From IMG/VR virus record IMGVR_UViG_3300042434_001897, positions 1 to 25,772 of that record: a stretch of 25,772 bases of DNA. One strand, given 5' to 3'. This DNA comes from a virus. Numbering within the stretch: position 1 is the first letter of the stretch; the number at the start of each line of letters is the position of its first letter. Position numbers and translations under genes: made by a program. Below, piece by piece: positions 4,683-10,348 of this stretch. The notes under the pieces were generated by a model, which was given only the letters and a program-made list of their open reading frames with translations, had not been told where the DNA came from and searched no databases.

Positions 4683-6218
4683 TCAGGCCCAGGTGCCGCC
4701 GAGTCGCTCGGCGGCCTGGTCTGCGGTGAGCGGCCGGTCAACCAGCCGCATCACTCCGGTGTCGTCGAAGGCGAGCGTCATGCGCCCCTCGACGAAGGTT
4801 TCGCAGGCGGTCTGGAAGGTCAGCGCTTCCGTCCACCCGAGTGCAGCGATCGCCGCACCAGGCGGGATCGACGCCTGCAACGGCTCGTCACTGTCGAGCG
4901 CAAACGCCGCAGCGGCACGGACGAGGTCGTCGTCCATGCAGTCGTTCTGCGCCAGGACGATCAGTCCCCGCACGATGCGAGTGCTGCGGGTCGTCTTGCG
5001 CTCGGCGAGGTGGAACGACGCCACGGCGCGCGACTGGTCGGCAAGCGCAGCGATCCATGCCCGCTGCACGTCGTCGAGCGCAGCGTGCAACTCACGCATC
5101 TGCACCATGCGCCCCTCGCCCGCAGGCTCACCCTCATCGGGCACCACCCGGGCACGCACCTCGGCGACGTCCACGGTGCGCAGCGGCGCAGGCTCGGTCG
5201 GCAGGTCGGCGAACGGTGCCGAGGTGATCGTCTCGGCCTGCTCGACGATCTGCTGGATCCGGTCGAGCTGCTCGGCGGTGTGGCCGCCTTCGGACAACTT
5301 CGGGCAGCCAGCGGGCCACGCCTCGCGCACCCGCTGGGCGACATCGGGCGACAGGGCGGCGACGGTGCGCAACCGGTCGACGAGGTTGGCGGAACGATCC
5401 GACACGGCGGGTGCGGGCGGCGTAAATCTTGGATTGCTCCAACCATCGACCCGCAGGTCGGAGCGTGAACGCCACGCCCACGTCGGCTGGATGACCCGCT
5501 CGAAGCACTGCCGCCCGGCGGCGATGTCGATACCGATGATCGACGCTTCGCCTTCCATCGGCAGGTGCGCAACCAGCGCCACCGACTGACTGACGGCGTG
5601 CATCGGCACAAACTCGGCGACCTCGAAGTCGGCGTCGCCGGTCGGGCCGTCGGCGCACAGCGGCGCCGATGCGTACAGCCACAGTTGCACGGCGTGCGAC
5701 TGCAGGAAGTCGGCGGCCGACTTGCCGGTCTTGGTGTCGAGGATGAAGCACTCGCCGGTCTTGCGGTGCCGCACCACCCGGTCGAACCGGCCGGCGACCA
5801 TCAGGTCGGGGTGCACGATGACCTGCTCGCTGGCGACGATCTCCAGGTCGTGCGAGTCGAGCAGCGTGCGCCACGTCTCACGGATCGCAACGACCTCGGG
5901 CGTCTCCAACACGAACACGCCACCGTCGAGCAGGTCGGTGATCTTGTGCACGGCGGTGCCGTAGTCCCGGCCCGACGACGCACCGGCAGCGGTCATCGCC
6001 TCCTCACAGATGGCGTCGAGTGCCTTCTTGTCGTCGGCGTTGGCGGCGACAGCGGTCAGCAGGTGCGGTTGCAGAGCGAGCCCGATGGCGGTCTGACGGC
6101 GACGCCAGAAGTCGAGCGCCGAAGAGTCGTCGGGCACCTTGGCGATGGCGCTCGGCGACTTGCACCGCTTGCCGTTCAACCAGTAGCCGTGGGCCTTGGC
6201 GGAGTACTTGAGCTTCAC
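4683..6218 (-). CDS. RecB/Cas4-type PD-(D/E)XK nuclease
   Basis: A 511-residue protein. The N-terminal half has the RecB-nuclease motifs in order: G-T-A-V-H-K (His91), S-E-Q at 130-132, A-G-R-F-D-R (Asp146), I-L-D-T-K-T-G-K (Asp161, Lys163) and Q-L-W-L-Y (Gln178, Tyr182). These are the metal and catalytic residues of RecB/AddB/Cas4-family exonucleases, which resect DNA ends for recombination. The C-terminal part (about 290-511) is helical and unassigned. The GTG at 6218 is preferred because it forms the standard GTGA overlap; longer readings lack a start signal. With the SSB-like protein downstream it resembles a phage recombination pair. I see no Cys cluster of the Cas4 or AddB iron-sulphur type. 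Confidence 0.85.
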   Translation of the reverse strand: MKLKYSAKAHGYWLNGKRCKSPSAIAKVPDDSSALDFWRRRQTAIGLALQPHLLTAVAANADDKKALDAICEEAMTAAGASSGRDYGTAVHKITDLLDGGVFVLETPEVVAIRETWRTLLDSHDLEIVASEQVIVHPDLMVAGRFDRVVRHRKTGECFILDTKTGKSAADFLQSHAVQLWLYASAPLCADGPTGDADFEVAEFVPMHAVSQSVALVAHLPMEGEASIIGIDIAAGRQCFERVIQPTWAWRSRSDLRVDGWSNPRFTPPAPAVSDRSANLVDRLRTVAALSPDVAQRVREAWPAGCPKLSEGGHTAEQLDRIQQIVEQAETITSAPFADLPTEPAPLRTVDVAEVRARVVPDEGEPAGEGRMVQMRELHAALDDVQRAWIAALADQSRAVASFHLAERKTTRSTRIVRGLIVLAQNDCMDDDLVRAAAAFALDSDEPLQASIPPGAAIAALGWTEALTFQTACETFVEGRMTLAFDDTGVMRLVDRPLTADQAAERLGGTWA

Positions 6219-6400
6219 CGCCCGCACCCCCCACGCCGCTCGCTGATGACGATGTTCCACAGCCGGTCGAGGTCGGCGGCACGCTCGTCGAGCTGGTCGG
6301 ACCAGTCCTGTAGCGCTTGGCGCTGCTCGCCGAGTCGCCACAGGGTGACGGCCAGGCCGAGCTGCACGCCGGCAGCGAAGGTGAGGACGTACCAGATCAC
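6215..6400 (-). CDS. small membrane protein with coiled-coil tail
   Basis: A 61-residue protein with one N-terminal hydrophobic helix (W-Y-V-L-T-F-A-A-G-V-Q-L-G-L-A-V, about 3-20) followed by a charged helix (E-Q-R-Q-A-L-Q-D-W-S-D-Q-L-D). Starts at GTG by GTGA overlap. The build (single anchor plus helical tail) is like small phage membrane proteins such as inner-membrane spanins or DUF2746-type proteins; its place three genes from a transglycosylase suggests a cell-envelope role. Confidence 0.65.
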   Translation of the reverse strand: MIWYVLTFAAGVQLGLAVTLWRLGEQRQALQDWSDQLDERAADLDRLWNIVISERRGGCGR

Positions 6401-6663
6401 GCCACACCTCCGTCAGGGTCGATAACGCCAGGGCGCTGCAACCGGGACGGACTCCCGGGAACGCCCTGGCGGCCTGCACCGGCTGGGGATGTGCCGGTGC
6501 GGCGAAGGTGGTGGTCGAGACGGTGGCCGGCGTCACGGACGGCCTGCACGTCGGAGGCGGCAAGTGCCGCCAGGATCAGCCGCACATCAAGCGGCGACAG
6601 TTCATCGACCGACCAGTCGTAGGGTCGGCGGCGACGGGGGCGGAGGTTGACAACGTGGCTCAC
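6397..6663 (-). CDS. small basic hypothetical protein
   Basis: An 88-residue protein with an Arg-rich start (L-R-P-R-R-R-R-P), a helical centre (L-D-V-R-L-I-L-A-A-L-A-A) with His residues, and a Pro/Gly-rich, probably disordered end. Start is the GTG overlapping the stop of the lysozyme-like gene. No family is recognised. Confidence 0.6.
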   Translation of the reverse strand: MSHVVNLRPRRRRPYDWSVDELSPLDVRLILAALAASDVQAVRDAGHRLDHHLRRTGTSPAGAGRQGVPGSPSRLQRPGVIDPDGGVA

Positions 6664-7058
6664 GATGCACACCACCGGGTGCGCTTCGTCGTCCACGGCT
6701 GCCAGCCGCAGCCCATCTGCTGCTCGGCCCGGTCGAACAGTTGCCGGGCGACGGCCAGGTTCGTCGCCGGATCGAACAGCCGACCGAAGTCGCCGTCGAC
6801 CAGCGGCCGCACCCACTTGCGGTGTGCCCGCATGTTCAGTTGCATCAGCCCGTAACTGTCATCCCGGCCCCGGCCGTTGTGCGCCGTGGGCGTGCAGCGG
6901 GACTCACGCCAGATGATGGCGTCGAGCCGTGGCCAGTCGGCCTCCGACCAGCCGGCGTCGAGCGCCGTCTGGCGGTACTCGGGGCAGCGGTCGGCGGTGG
7001 TGCTGGTCGGCGCCGAGCAGTGGCCGAGCAGCAAGGCGAGAGCGGCCAGGGCCTTCAT
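6660..7058 (-). CDS. secreted lysozyme-like (SLT-type) transglycosylase in the early operon
   Basis: A 132-residue protein with an N-terminal signal peptide (M-K-A-L-A-A-L-A-L-L-L-G, cleavage probably near residue 16). Residues 45-53 (L-D-A-I-I-W-R-E-S) place Glu52 as the catalytic acid, and D-S-Y-G-L-M-Q-L-N (67-75) is the conserved motif of goose-lysozyme/soluble lytic transglycosylase folds that cleave the MurNAc-GlcNAc bond. Cys14 is not in a proper lipobox (G-H precedes it). The ATG at 7058 gives an ATGA overlap and removes an unlikely basic extension. It lies far from the main lysis genes (12049-13051), beside two small membrane proteins, so it may act early on the wall or periplasm and not at final lysis. 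Confidence 0.8.
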   Translation of the reverse strand: MKALAALALLLGHCSAPTSTTADRCPEYRQTALDAGWSEADWPRLDAIIWRESRCTPTAHNGRGRDDSYGLMQLNMRAHRKWVRPLVDGDFGRLFDPATNLAVARQLFDRAEQQMGCGWQPWTTKRTRWCAS

Positions 7059-7150
7059 CGGTCGCACCAGCGCAGCCAGGCGTAGGTGCCAGCAGCCCAC
7101 ACCGCCAGGCAGGCGATGGCGGCGATGCGGTCGGACCAGGCGGCGATCAC
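7055..7150 (-). CDS. 31-residue membrane peptide gene
   Basis: A very short frame, GTG at 7150 (GTGA overlap with the gene above) to TGA at 7055 (ATGA overlap with the transglycosylase). It encodes a basic/acidic start, one hydrophobic helix (A-A-I-A-C-L-A-V-W-A-A-G-T-Y-A-W) and a charged end R-W-C-D-R. Without it the operon would have an isolated 88-bp gap here, so coupling strongly supports translation. It could help export or act as a small membrane effector; function unknown. Confidence 0.6.
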   Translation of the reverse strand: MIAAWSDRIAAIACLAVWAAGTYAWLRWCDR

Positions 7151-7362
7151 GACGCCACCCCGAGAATCACTCGCACGTCGCGCACCCGCACCTCGCCGAG
7201 CACGTCGAACAACTGGTCGAGGAGATCCGACAGTTCGTCGGTGGTGGCGAAGAGCGCCAGGCTGTCACCGATGGCGACGTGGTGCTGGCCGTTGACCGTG
7301 CGATGCCCGACGAGGCGGACCCGCACCGGCAGCTCGGTAGCGGTGGAGTTGACGTACCTCAC
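7147..7362 (-). CDS. small hypothetical early protein
   Basis: A 71-residue protein with beta-rich first half (L-P-V-R-V-R-L-V-G-H-R-T-V) and an acidic helix (T-T-D-E-L-S-D-L-L-D-Q-L-F). GTG start overlaps the stop of the excisionase-like gene. Its start and that of the next gene share the junction sequence GGTGGCGTCGTGA. Its place right behind the switch region suggests an early regulatory or exclusion role, which is inference. Confidence 0.65.
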   Translation of the reverse strand: MRYVNSTATELPVRVRLVGHRTVNGQHHVAIGDSLALFATTDELSDLLDQLFDVLGEVRVRDVRVILGVAS

Positions 7363-7640
7363 GACGCCACCGCCCGCAGGGTCGTGCCCTGAGCGGCGAA
7401 CCGCTCGAGCTCGCGAACGGCGATCGCCAGCTTGGCGTCGGTCGACAGGTGCGGCACGGTGGCCAGCAGCCCGGCCCGCACGAACTCGCGCACCCGTTGC
7501 TCGGACGTGTTCAGCCGCTTGGCTGCCTCTGCGGCGCCGACCACGATGGCGGTGTCGGCCTGGACGATGACGGTCAGAGCGTCAGCCCCTCCGGTGTGTG
7601 TGTTCCCCACGGAGCGAGACTCAACACCAGATTTGGCCAT
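7359..7640 (-). CDS. excisionase-like / small HTH DNA-binding protein
   Basis: A 93-residue protein. Residues 33-80 (V-V-G-A-A-E-A-A-K-R-L-N-T-S-E-Q-R-V-R-E-F-V) match the winged-helix pattern of excisionase/MerR-type HTH_17 proteins, with a helix-turn-helix followed by L-E-R-F-A. It is the first gene of the leftward early operon and is transcribed divergently from the HTH repressor, the usual place for a Cro- or Xis-like protein. The ATG at 7640 lacks a clear ribosome binding site; a GGAGGGG at about codons 17-19 hints that a shorter form might be made. Whether it acts as Xis (directing excision with the integrase) or as an anti-repressor cannot be decided here. Confidence 0.65.
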   Translation of the reverse strand: MAKSGVESRSVGNTHTGGADALTVIVQADTAIVVGAAEAAKRLNTSEQRVREFVRAGLLATVPHLSTDAKLAIAVRELERFAAQGTTLRAVAS

Positions 7641-7739
7641 TCGTCAAGACGTCTCGGGCCGTGCGGCCTTATTTGACGTCGATGGACTAGGACCATTGAC
7701 CGCTTTGCACTAGATGGCCAATCGGCGCATAATGGCAAC
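7641..7739. promoter_or_regulatory. divergent switch region with candidate operators
   Basis: The 99 bp between the divergent excisionase-like and repressor genes are less GC-rich than the flanks. They contain the inverted repeat GGCCGTGCGGCC (7657-7668), two palindromic GACGTC sites (7648-7653 and 7675-7680) placed nearly symmetrically around it, and the half-site TTGAC at 7673-7677 and 7696-7700 with its complement GTCAA at 7643-7647. These are candidate operators for the repressor. No clear promoter for the leftward operon could be recognised. Confidence 0.5.
7705..7733 (+). promoter_or_regulatory. leaderless promoter of the repressor
   Basis: TTGCAC (7705-7710), a 17-bp spacer and CATAAT (7728-7733). 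The predicted transcription start, seven bases after the -10 box, coincides with the G of the GTG start codon at 7740, so the message would be leaderless, which is common in Actinobacteria. Confidence 0.6.
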
Positions 7740-8090
7740 GTGAATGCGGAAACAGGCGAGATCGTACGAAACGAGAGACTTCGGCGTGGTTGGTCGATGC
7801 GTCGAGCGGCCGAGGCTGCTGGTGTGTCGCACACGTGGTGGGATCTGGTCGAGCGTGGTGCTCAACGTCGCCATGACAAGGCACGCGAGGCAGTGGCCCG
7901 GGCCTTCGACTGGCCGCTCGACTGGCCGGAGAACCCGCCGCCGCCGCCGGTGATCAGCCAGCGTGACGATGCGGTGCTGGCGGCGTTCGAGCGTCTGGCG
8001 TCGACGATGCTGGCGACGATGGCTGCGATGCAGACACAGATCGACGAGCTGCAGCAAGCAGTCGATCGGCTCGCTCCTGCAAAGCGGTGA
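7740..8090 (+). CDS. HTH (XRE-type) repressor, probable immunity protein
   Basis: A 116-residue protein on the plus strand, opposite to the early operon. Residues 8-40 (R-N-E-R-L-R-R-G-W-S-M-R-R-A-A-E-A-A-G-V-S) form an XRE-type helix-turn-helix. A Pro-rich linker (N-P-P-P-P-P-V) then leads to a C-terminal helix with heptad character (M-Q-T-Q-I-D-E-L-Q-Q-A-V), probably for dimerisation. There is no LexA/CI-type protease domain, so it would not be cleaved by RecA. The GTG start has no ribosome binding site but sits at the predicted transcription start. Position and orientation make it the best candidate for the lysogeny repressor. Confidence 0.75.
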   Translation: MNAETGEIVRNERLRRGWSMRRAAEAAGVSHTWWDLVERGAQRRHDKAREAVARAFDWPLDWPENPPPPPVISQRDDAVLAAFERLASTMLATMAAMQTQIDELQQAVDRLAPAKR

Positions 8091-8255
8091 GGACAGTCAG
8101 GATTTCGCTCTCGTCAGGCATGGCCAGACCATAGAGCGAGGGTGCGCGCAAGTGCCCCCCCACGGACAGGCTCGGGCGCATCGTCGGTCATGCCTTAGCG
8201 TCGCGCACAACATGACCACCATGTCAGACCACGTTGCGCGTGTCGCGCGCGACAC
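8091..8255. other. spacer between convergent repressor and integrase genes
   Basis: I see no convincing gene here. It holds a 7-bp inverted repeat TCGCTCT/AGAGCGA (8105-8111 and 8133-8139), a small inverted repeat ACATG-N5-CATGT (8210-8224), and a 16-bp palindrome listed separately. These may act in termination of the two converging transcripts. Confidence 0.4.
8240..8255. repeat. 16-bp perfect palindrome after the integrase stop
   Basis: GTGTCGCGCGCGACAC lies directly next to the integrase stop codon. It can form a short GC hairpin (6-bp stem, 4-nt loop) but has no T run, so it may be a weak terminator or a protein-binding site. Confidence 0.4.
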
Positions 8256-9338
8256 TCAGCCGATCACGTCGGCGATGACGTCGGCAGCGGCAGCATCGGC
8301 GCCGCTGACGACATGCGCGTAGGTGCGCAGCGTCGTGGTCGTCGATGCGTGGCCGAGACGGCCGGCGACGGTCACCGGCGACACGCCACGCTCGAGCAGC
8401 TGCGACGCCATCGCGTGCCGCAGATCGTGCAGCCGCACCCCGTCGACCCCGGCCCGGGCGCAGAGCCGCTGGAACCGTTGCGTCGTGCCGTCGGGTCGCC
8501 ACGGCACGGACGAATCCGGCGAGTTGCTGAGGACGAACGGATCACGGGCGAGCCTTGCGCCGCATGCCAGGGCGCGCTCTCGCTGGCCGTTGCGCCACTG
8601 GCGCAGCAGCGCCACCGTGACGGCGTCGAGGCGCACCACCCGCACCCGGTTCGTCTTCGTGACCTTGGCCGTCCGGTCCTCGTTCAGCGACCGGCCGACG
8701 GTCATCGTCGCCACATCGAGGTCGATGTCCGACCAGCGAAGTGCTAACACCTCGCCACGCCGGGCACCGGTGGTGACGGCCAGACGGAGCCAGGCGTGCG
8801 TCTGCAGGTTCTTCGCTGCTTCGGCGAGGATCTGCTGCACCTGCGCCGCCGACGGCGGCTTCACCTTGCGGTCGGGCAGTGACGGCAGACGTGCGCCGCG
8901 GGCCGGGTGCGCACCAATCCATCCCCACCGCACCGCCTGCGTCAGCGCCGACGACAGCGCCGTGTGCAACTTGTGCACCTGGTGCACCGGTGCCCCGGCC
9001 CGCTCGGCGTCGACGTAGCCCCGGTCGAAGTCGGCGAGCGTCAGCCTGTCGACCCGCTTGCGGCCGAGCGATGTGGGTAGGTGGGCGAGAGCGACGCGGT
9101 AGGTGGCCACGCTCGACGCCTCGAGGCGCGCCGACGCCAGCCAGTGTTCGACGAGTTCGGCGAGCGTCGCATCGGATGAGCCGGTGCGGCCACCGGTGCC
9201 GACGACCATCTGCGCCAACGCCTGCTCGGCCTGCTTCGCCGTGCCCCGCACCGTCTTGGAGCGGCCGGCGGCTCGCAGTTCCCACACCCCCGGCCTGATC
9301 TCCCGCTTGCTGCCCGACCCGTATGCACGCTTCGTCAT
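8256..9338 (-). CDS. int: tyrosine-family integrase
   Basis: A 360-residue site-specific recombinase. An N-terminal arm-binding-like part (1-55), a core-binding domain (55-150) and a catalytic domain carry the family residues: G-A-R-R-G-E (Arg194), T-K-T-N (Lys228, likely), H-D-L-R-H (His304, Arg307), L-G-H (His330) and T-Y-A-H (nucleophile Tyr340). The enzyme would recombine attP at 9427-9470 with a host tRNA-Val gene. The ATG at 9338 is chosen because a promoter ends seven bases before it; the longer reading from 9374 would begin inside the -35 box. It is transcribed apart from the late genes. Length and domain order are normal for actinophage integrases. Confidence 0.93.
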   Translation of the reverse strand: MTKRAYGSGSKREIRPGVWELRAAGRSKTVRGTAKQAEQALAQMVVGTGGRTGSSDATLAELVEHWLASARLEASSVATYRVALAHLPTSLGRKRVDRLTLADFDRGYVDAERAGAPVHQVHKLHTALSSALTQAVRWGWIGAHPARGARLPSLPDRKVKPPSAAQVQQILAEAAKNLQTHAWLRLAVTTGARRGEVLALRWSDIDLDVATMTVGRSLNEDRTAKVTKTNRVRVVRLDAVTVALLRQWRNGQRERALACGARLARDPFVLSNSPDSSVPWRPDGTTQRFQRLCARAGVDGVRLHDLRHAMASQLLERGVSPVTVAGRLGHASTTTTLRTYAHVVSGADAAAADVIADVIG

Positions 9339-9344
9339 GGCGGT

Positions 9345-9363
9345 GATTGTGGGGGATTGTGGG
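9345..9363 (+). repeat. two GATTGTGGG direct repeats, candidate integrase arm sites
   Basis: GATTGTGGG occurs at 9345-9353 and 9355-9363, and once more in the same orientation at 9550-9558 on the far side of the att core. Short direct repeats flanking the core are the usual form of arm-type binding sites for tyrosine integrases. Confidence 0.5.
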
Positions 9364-9374
9364 ATGGCGGTCAA
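9346..9374 (-). promoter_or_regulatory. leaderless integrase promoter
   Basis: On the minus strand, TTGACC (9374-9369), a 17-bp spacer, and CACAAT (9351-9346). The predicted start of transcription falls on the A of the integrase ATG at 9338. Two GATTGTGGG repeats overlap this promoter, so binding there could regulate int. Confidence 0.55.
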
Positions 9375-9407
9375 GTTCCGAAGGTCCCGACCCGCTCGCC
9401 ACCCCGT

Positions 9408-9422
9408 CTGACCTGGGGCTTT
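9408..9422 (+). repeat. direct repeat flanking the att core (left copy)
   Basis: CTGACCTGGGGCTTT at 9408-9422 recurs with one base fewer (CTGACCTGGGCTTT) at 9485-9498. The pair brackets the tRNA-derived core almost evenly and may bind integrase, excisionase or a host factor. Confidence 0.4.
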
Positions 9423-9426
9423 ACGG

Positions 9427-9470
9427 TGGGCGTAGCCGGACTCGAACCGGAGACCTCCACCGTGTCAAGC
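9427..9470 (-). other. attP: attP core: 3' part of a tRNA-Val(GAC) gene
   Basis: Read on the minus strand this is the 3' part of a tRNA: anticodon loop TTGACAC with GAC anticodon (valine), the 3' anticodon stem GGTGG, variable loop AGGTC, a T arm with TTCGAGT loop, the 3' acceptor strand TACGCCC and discriminator A. Beyond the anticodon loop (from 9471) the sequence no longer pairs or resembles a tRNA. Phage genes lie on both sides, so this is attP. Strand exchange would fall near the anticodon loop, and integration would restore the host tRNA gene. CCA is not encoded in full. Confidence 0.8.
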
Positions 9471-9484
9471 TCACTACAGGTGCC

Positions 9485-9498
9485 CTGACCTGGGCTTT
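9485..9498 (+). repeat. direct repeat flanking the att core (right copy)
   Basis: Right-hand copy (CTGACCTGGGCTTT) of the repeat at 9408-9422; same orientation, one G fewer. Confidence 0.4.
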
Positions 9499-9549
9499 CT
9501 CGTTCCGTCTCGCCGCATTTCGCCAGGTGGCGTCGCGCCGTGCCTGGTG

Positions 9550-9558
9550 GATTGTGGG
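9550..9558 (+). repeat. third GATTGTGGG repeat, opposite arm of attP
   Basis: This is the third copy of the 9-bp repeat found at 9345 and 9355, about 80 bp beyond the att core. Its nearest shared context is GGATTGTGGG, also seen at 9354-9363. Confidence 0.5.
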
Positions 9559-9617
9559 GCGAACGTGGGATGGCCTGGTGTCGGTAGGGGCATTGACACG
9601 GACGCCACACTGGGCAC

Positions 9618-10097
9618 ATGCGTATCACCCCCATCATCGCCATCGTCCTTCTCGCCGGCTGCTCGTCGACGACCGAGACAGCCCCGACAACGGTTGCCAC
9701 CACCACGCCACCGCCGACCACGGTGGCGCCCACCACACCGGCCGCGCCGTCGACCACGGCGGCCGTGACGATGAGCCGCGACACCTACCTCGCTGTCGAC
9801 AACTGCATCGATTCGCTCAGCCTGCTCACCAACCTCGACCGCCAGGACGGCAGGCCGATCAGCATCGACGAGGAGAAGGCGGCGTGCGACGCGGCCATCG
9901 ACCAGTTGGAGGCCGACAGGCTCGGCGACACTCCCCTGGCTGAGGCGCTGATGTTCAGGGGGTTGGATGCGTCGCTGCTCGCTCTCAAGATCCTGCAGGG
10001 CACGGCGACCGAAGCGGACACCAAGGAGTTCGACGGGCAGTACCTGGAAACGTCGACGAAGTTGCGCGAGTTGCTCGACGAACTGTACGCCGCCTGA
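9618..10097 (+). CDS. lipoprotein beside attP, candidate lysogenic-conversion gene
   Basis: A 159-residue plus-strand protein with a lipoprotein signal: short basic start (M-R-I), hydrophobic core and lipobox L-A-G-C with Cys15 as lipidated residue. A Thr/Pro-rich linker follows (about 17-50), typical of actinobacterial surface lipoproteins, then a helical acidic domain (about 52-159). It is oriented against all late genes, stands alone, and is closed by a terminator hairpin, the layout of a moron expressed in the lysogen. Small phage lipoproteins near att often block superinfection, but no such function can be proven here. No ribosome binding site is seen; a TTGACA at 9593-9598 is too close to the start to serve as a normal -35. 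Confidence 0.75.
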   Translation: MRITPIIAIVLLAGCSSTTETAPTTVATTTPPPTTVAPTTPAAPSTTAAVTMSRDTYLAVDNCIDSLSLLTNLDRQDGRPISIDEEKAACDAAIDQLEADRLGDTPLAEALMFRGLDASLLALKILQGTATEADTKEFDGQYLETSTKLRELLDELYAA

Positions 10098-10108
10098 AAA
10101 CGCCAACA

Positions 10109-10132
10109 GCCCCCCGCCTTGCGGCGAGGGGC
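10109..10132. terminator. bidirectional hairpin terminator
   Basis: GCCCCCCGCC-TTGC-GGCGAGGGGC forms a strong GC stem (5 bp, one C-A mismatch, 4 bp, 4-nt loop). It lies between the end of the plus-strand lipoprotein gene and the end of the minus-strand late operon, so it can stop both. Confidence 0.65.
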
Positions 10133-10168
10133 GTGGCGTCGCACTGCTCAGGGGGCGCAGCGAACGAA

Positions 10169-10348
10169 TCAGTCAGGCGGTAGCAGGTCGTACACGGCCA
10201 TCAGGTCACGGCGGCGCTGCTCGAGGTGTCGGCGCTGGGCATCGGCACGAACGAGCAGCCGCTCCAGCGACAGCAGGTCGATGCTCGTCAGGCCGTGGCC
10301 TCTCGCATCAGCAACGAGGCGGGCCAACTCGGCGGTGATGTCGATCAC
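10169..10348 (-). CDS. small helical protein, last gene of the late operon
   Basis: A 59-residue protein from a GTG (GTGA overlap with the gene above): V-I-D-I-T-A-E-L-A-R-L-V. It is strongly helical with a basic stretch (R-A-D-A-Q-R-R-H-L-E-Q-R-R-R-D). No family is recognised. Confidence 0.6.
   Translation of the reverse strand: MIDITAELARLVADARGHGLTSIDLLSLERLLVRADAQRRHLEQRRRDLMAVYDLLPPD

Noticed and set aside
3682-5589. Long plus-strand open frame opposite the nuclease and SSB-like genes
   Set aside because: It is antisense to well-supported genes and is low-complexity Arg/Ser/Ala sequence; such frames are expected in GC-rich DNA.
4683-6218. Cas4 or AddB with Fe-S cluster
   Set aside because: The PD-(D/E)XK motifs are present, but the four cluster Cys are not seen around the nuclease core, and there are no CRISPR genes nearby.
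7954-8181. Minus-strand frame opposite the repressor C-terminus
   Set aside because: It overlaps the repressor in antisense, has no RBS or coupling and ends in low-complexity Ser/Pro/Ala sequence.
9420-9500. Complete tRNA gene
   Set aside because: Only the 3' part from the anticodon loop on is present; the D arm and 5' acceptor strand are absent to the right, so it is an attachment site remnant.
9400-9500. Prophage end with host DNA on one side
   Set aside because: Phage genes continue on both sides (early genes and integrase to the left, lysis and tail genes to the right), so attP fits better than attL or attR.
9593-9598. TTGACA as -35 box of the lipoprotein gene
   Set aside because: A 17-bp spacer would place the -10 box on the start codon, so it cannot drive the gene from this ATG; a weak CACACT at 9606-9611 is too close to it.
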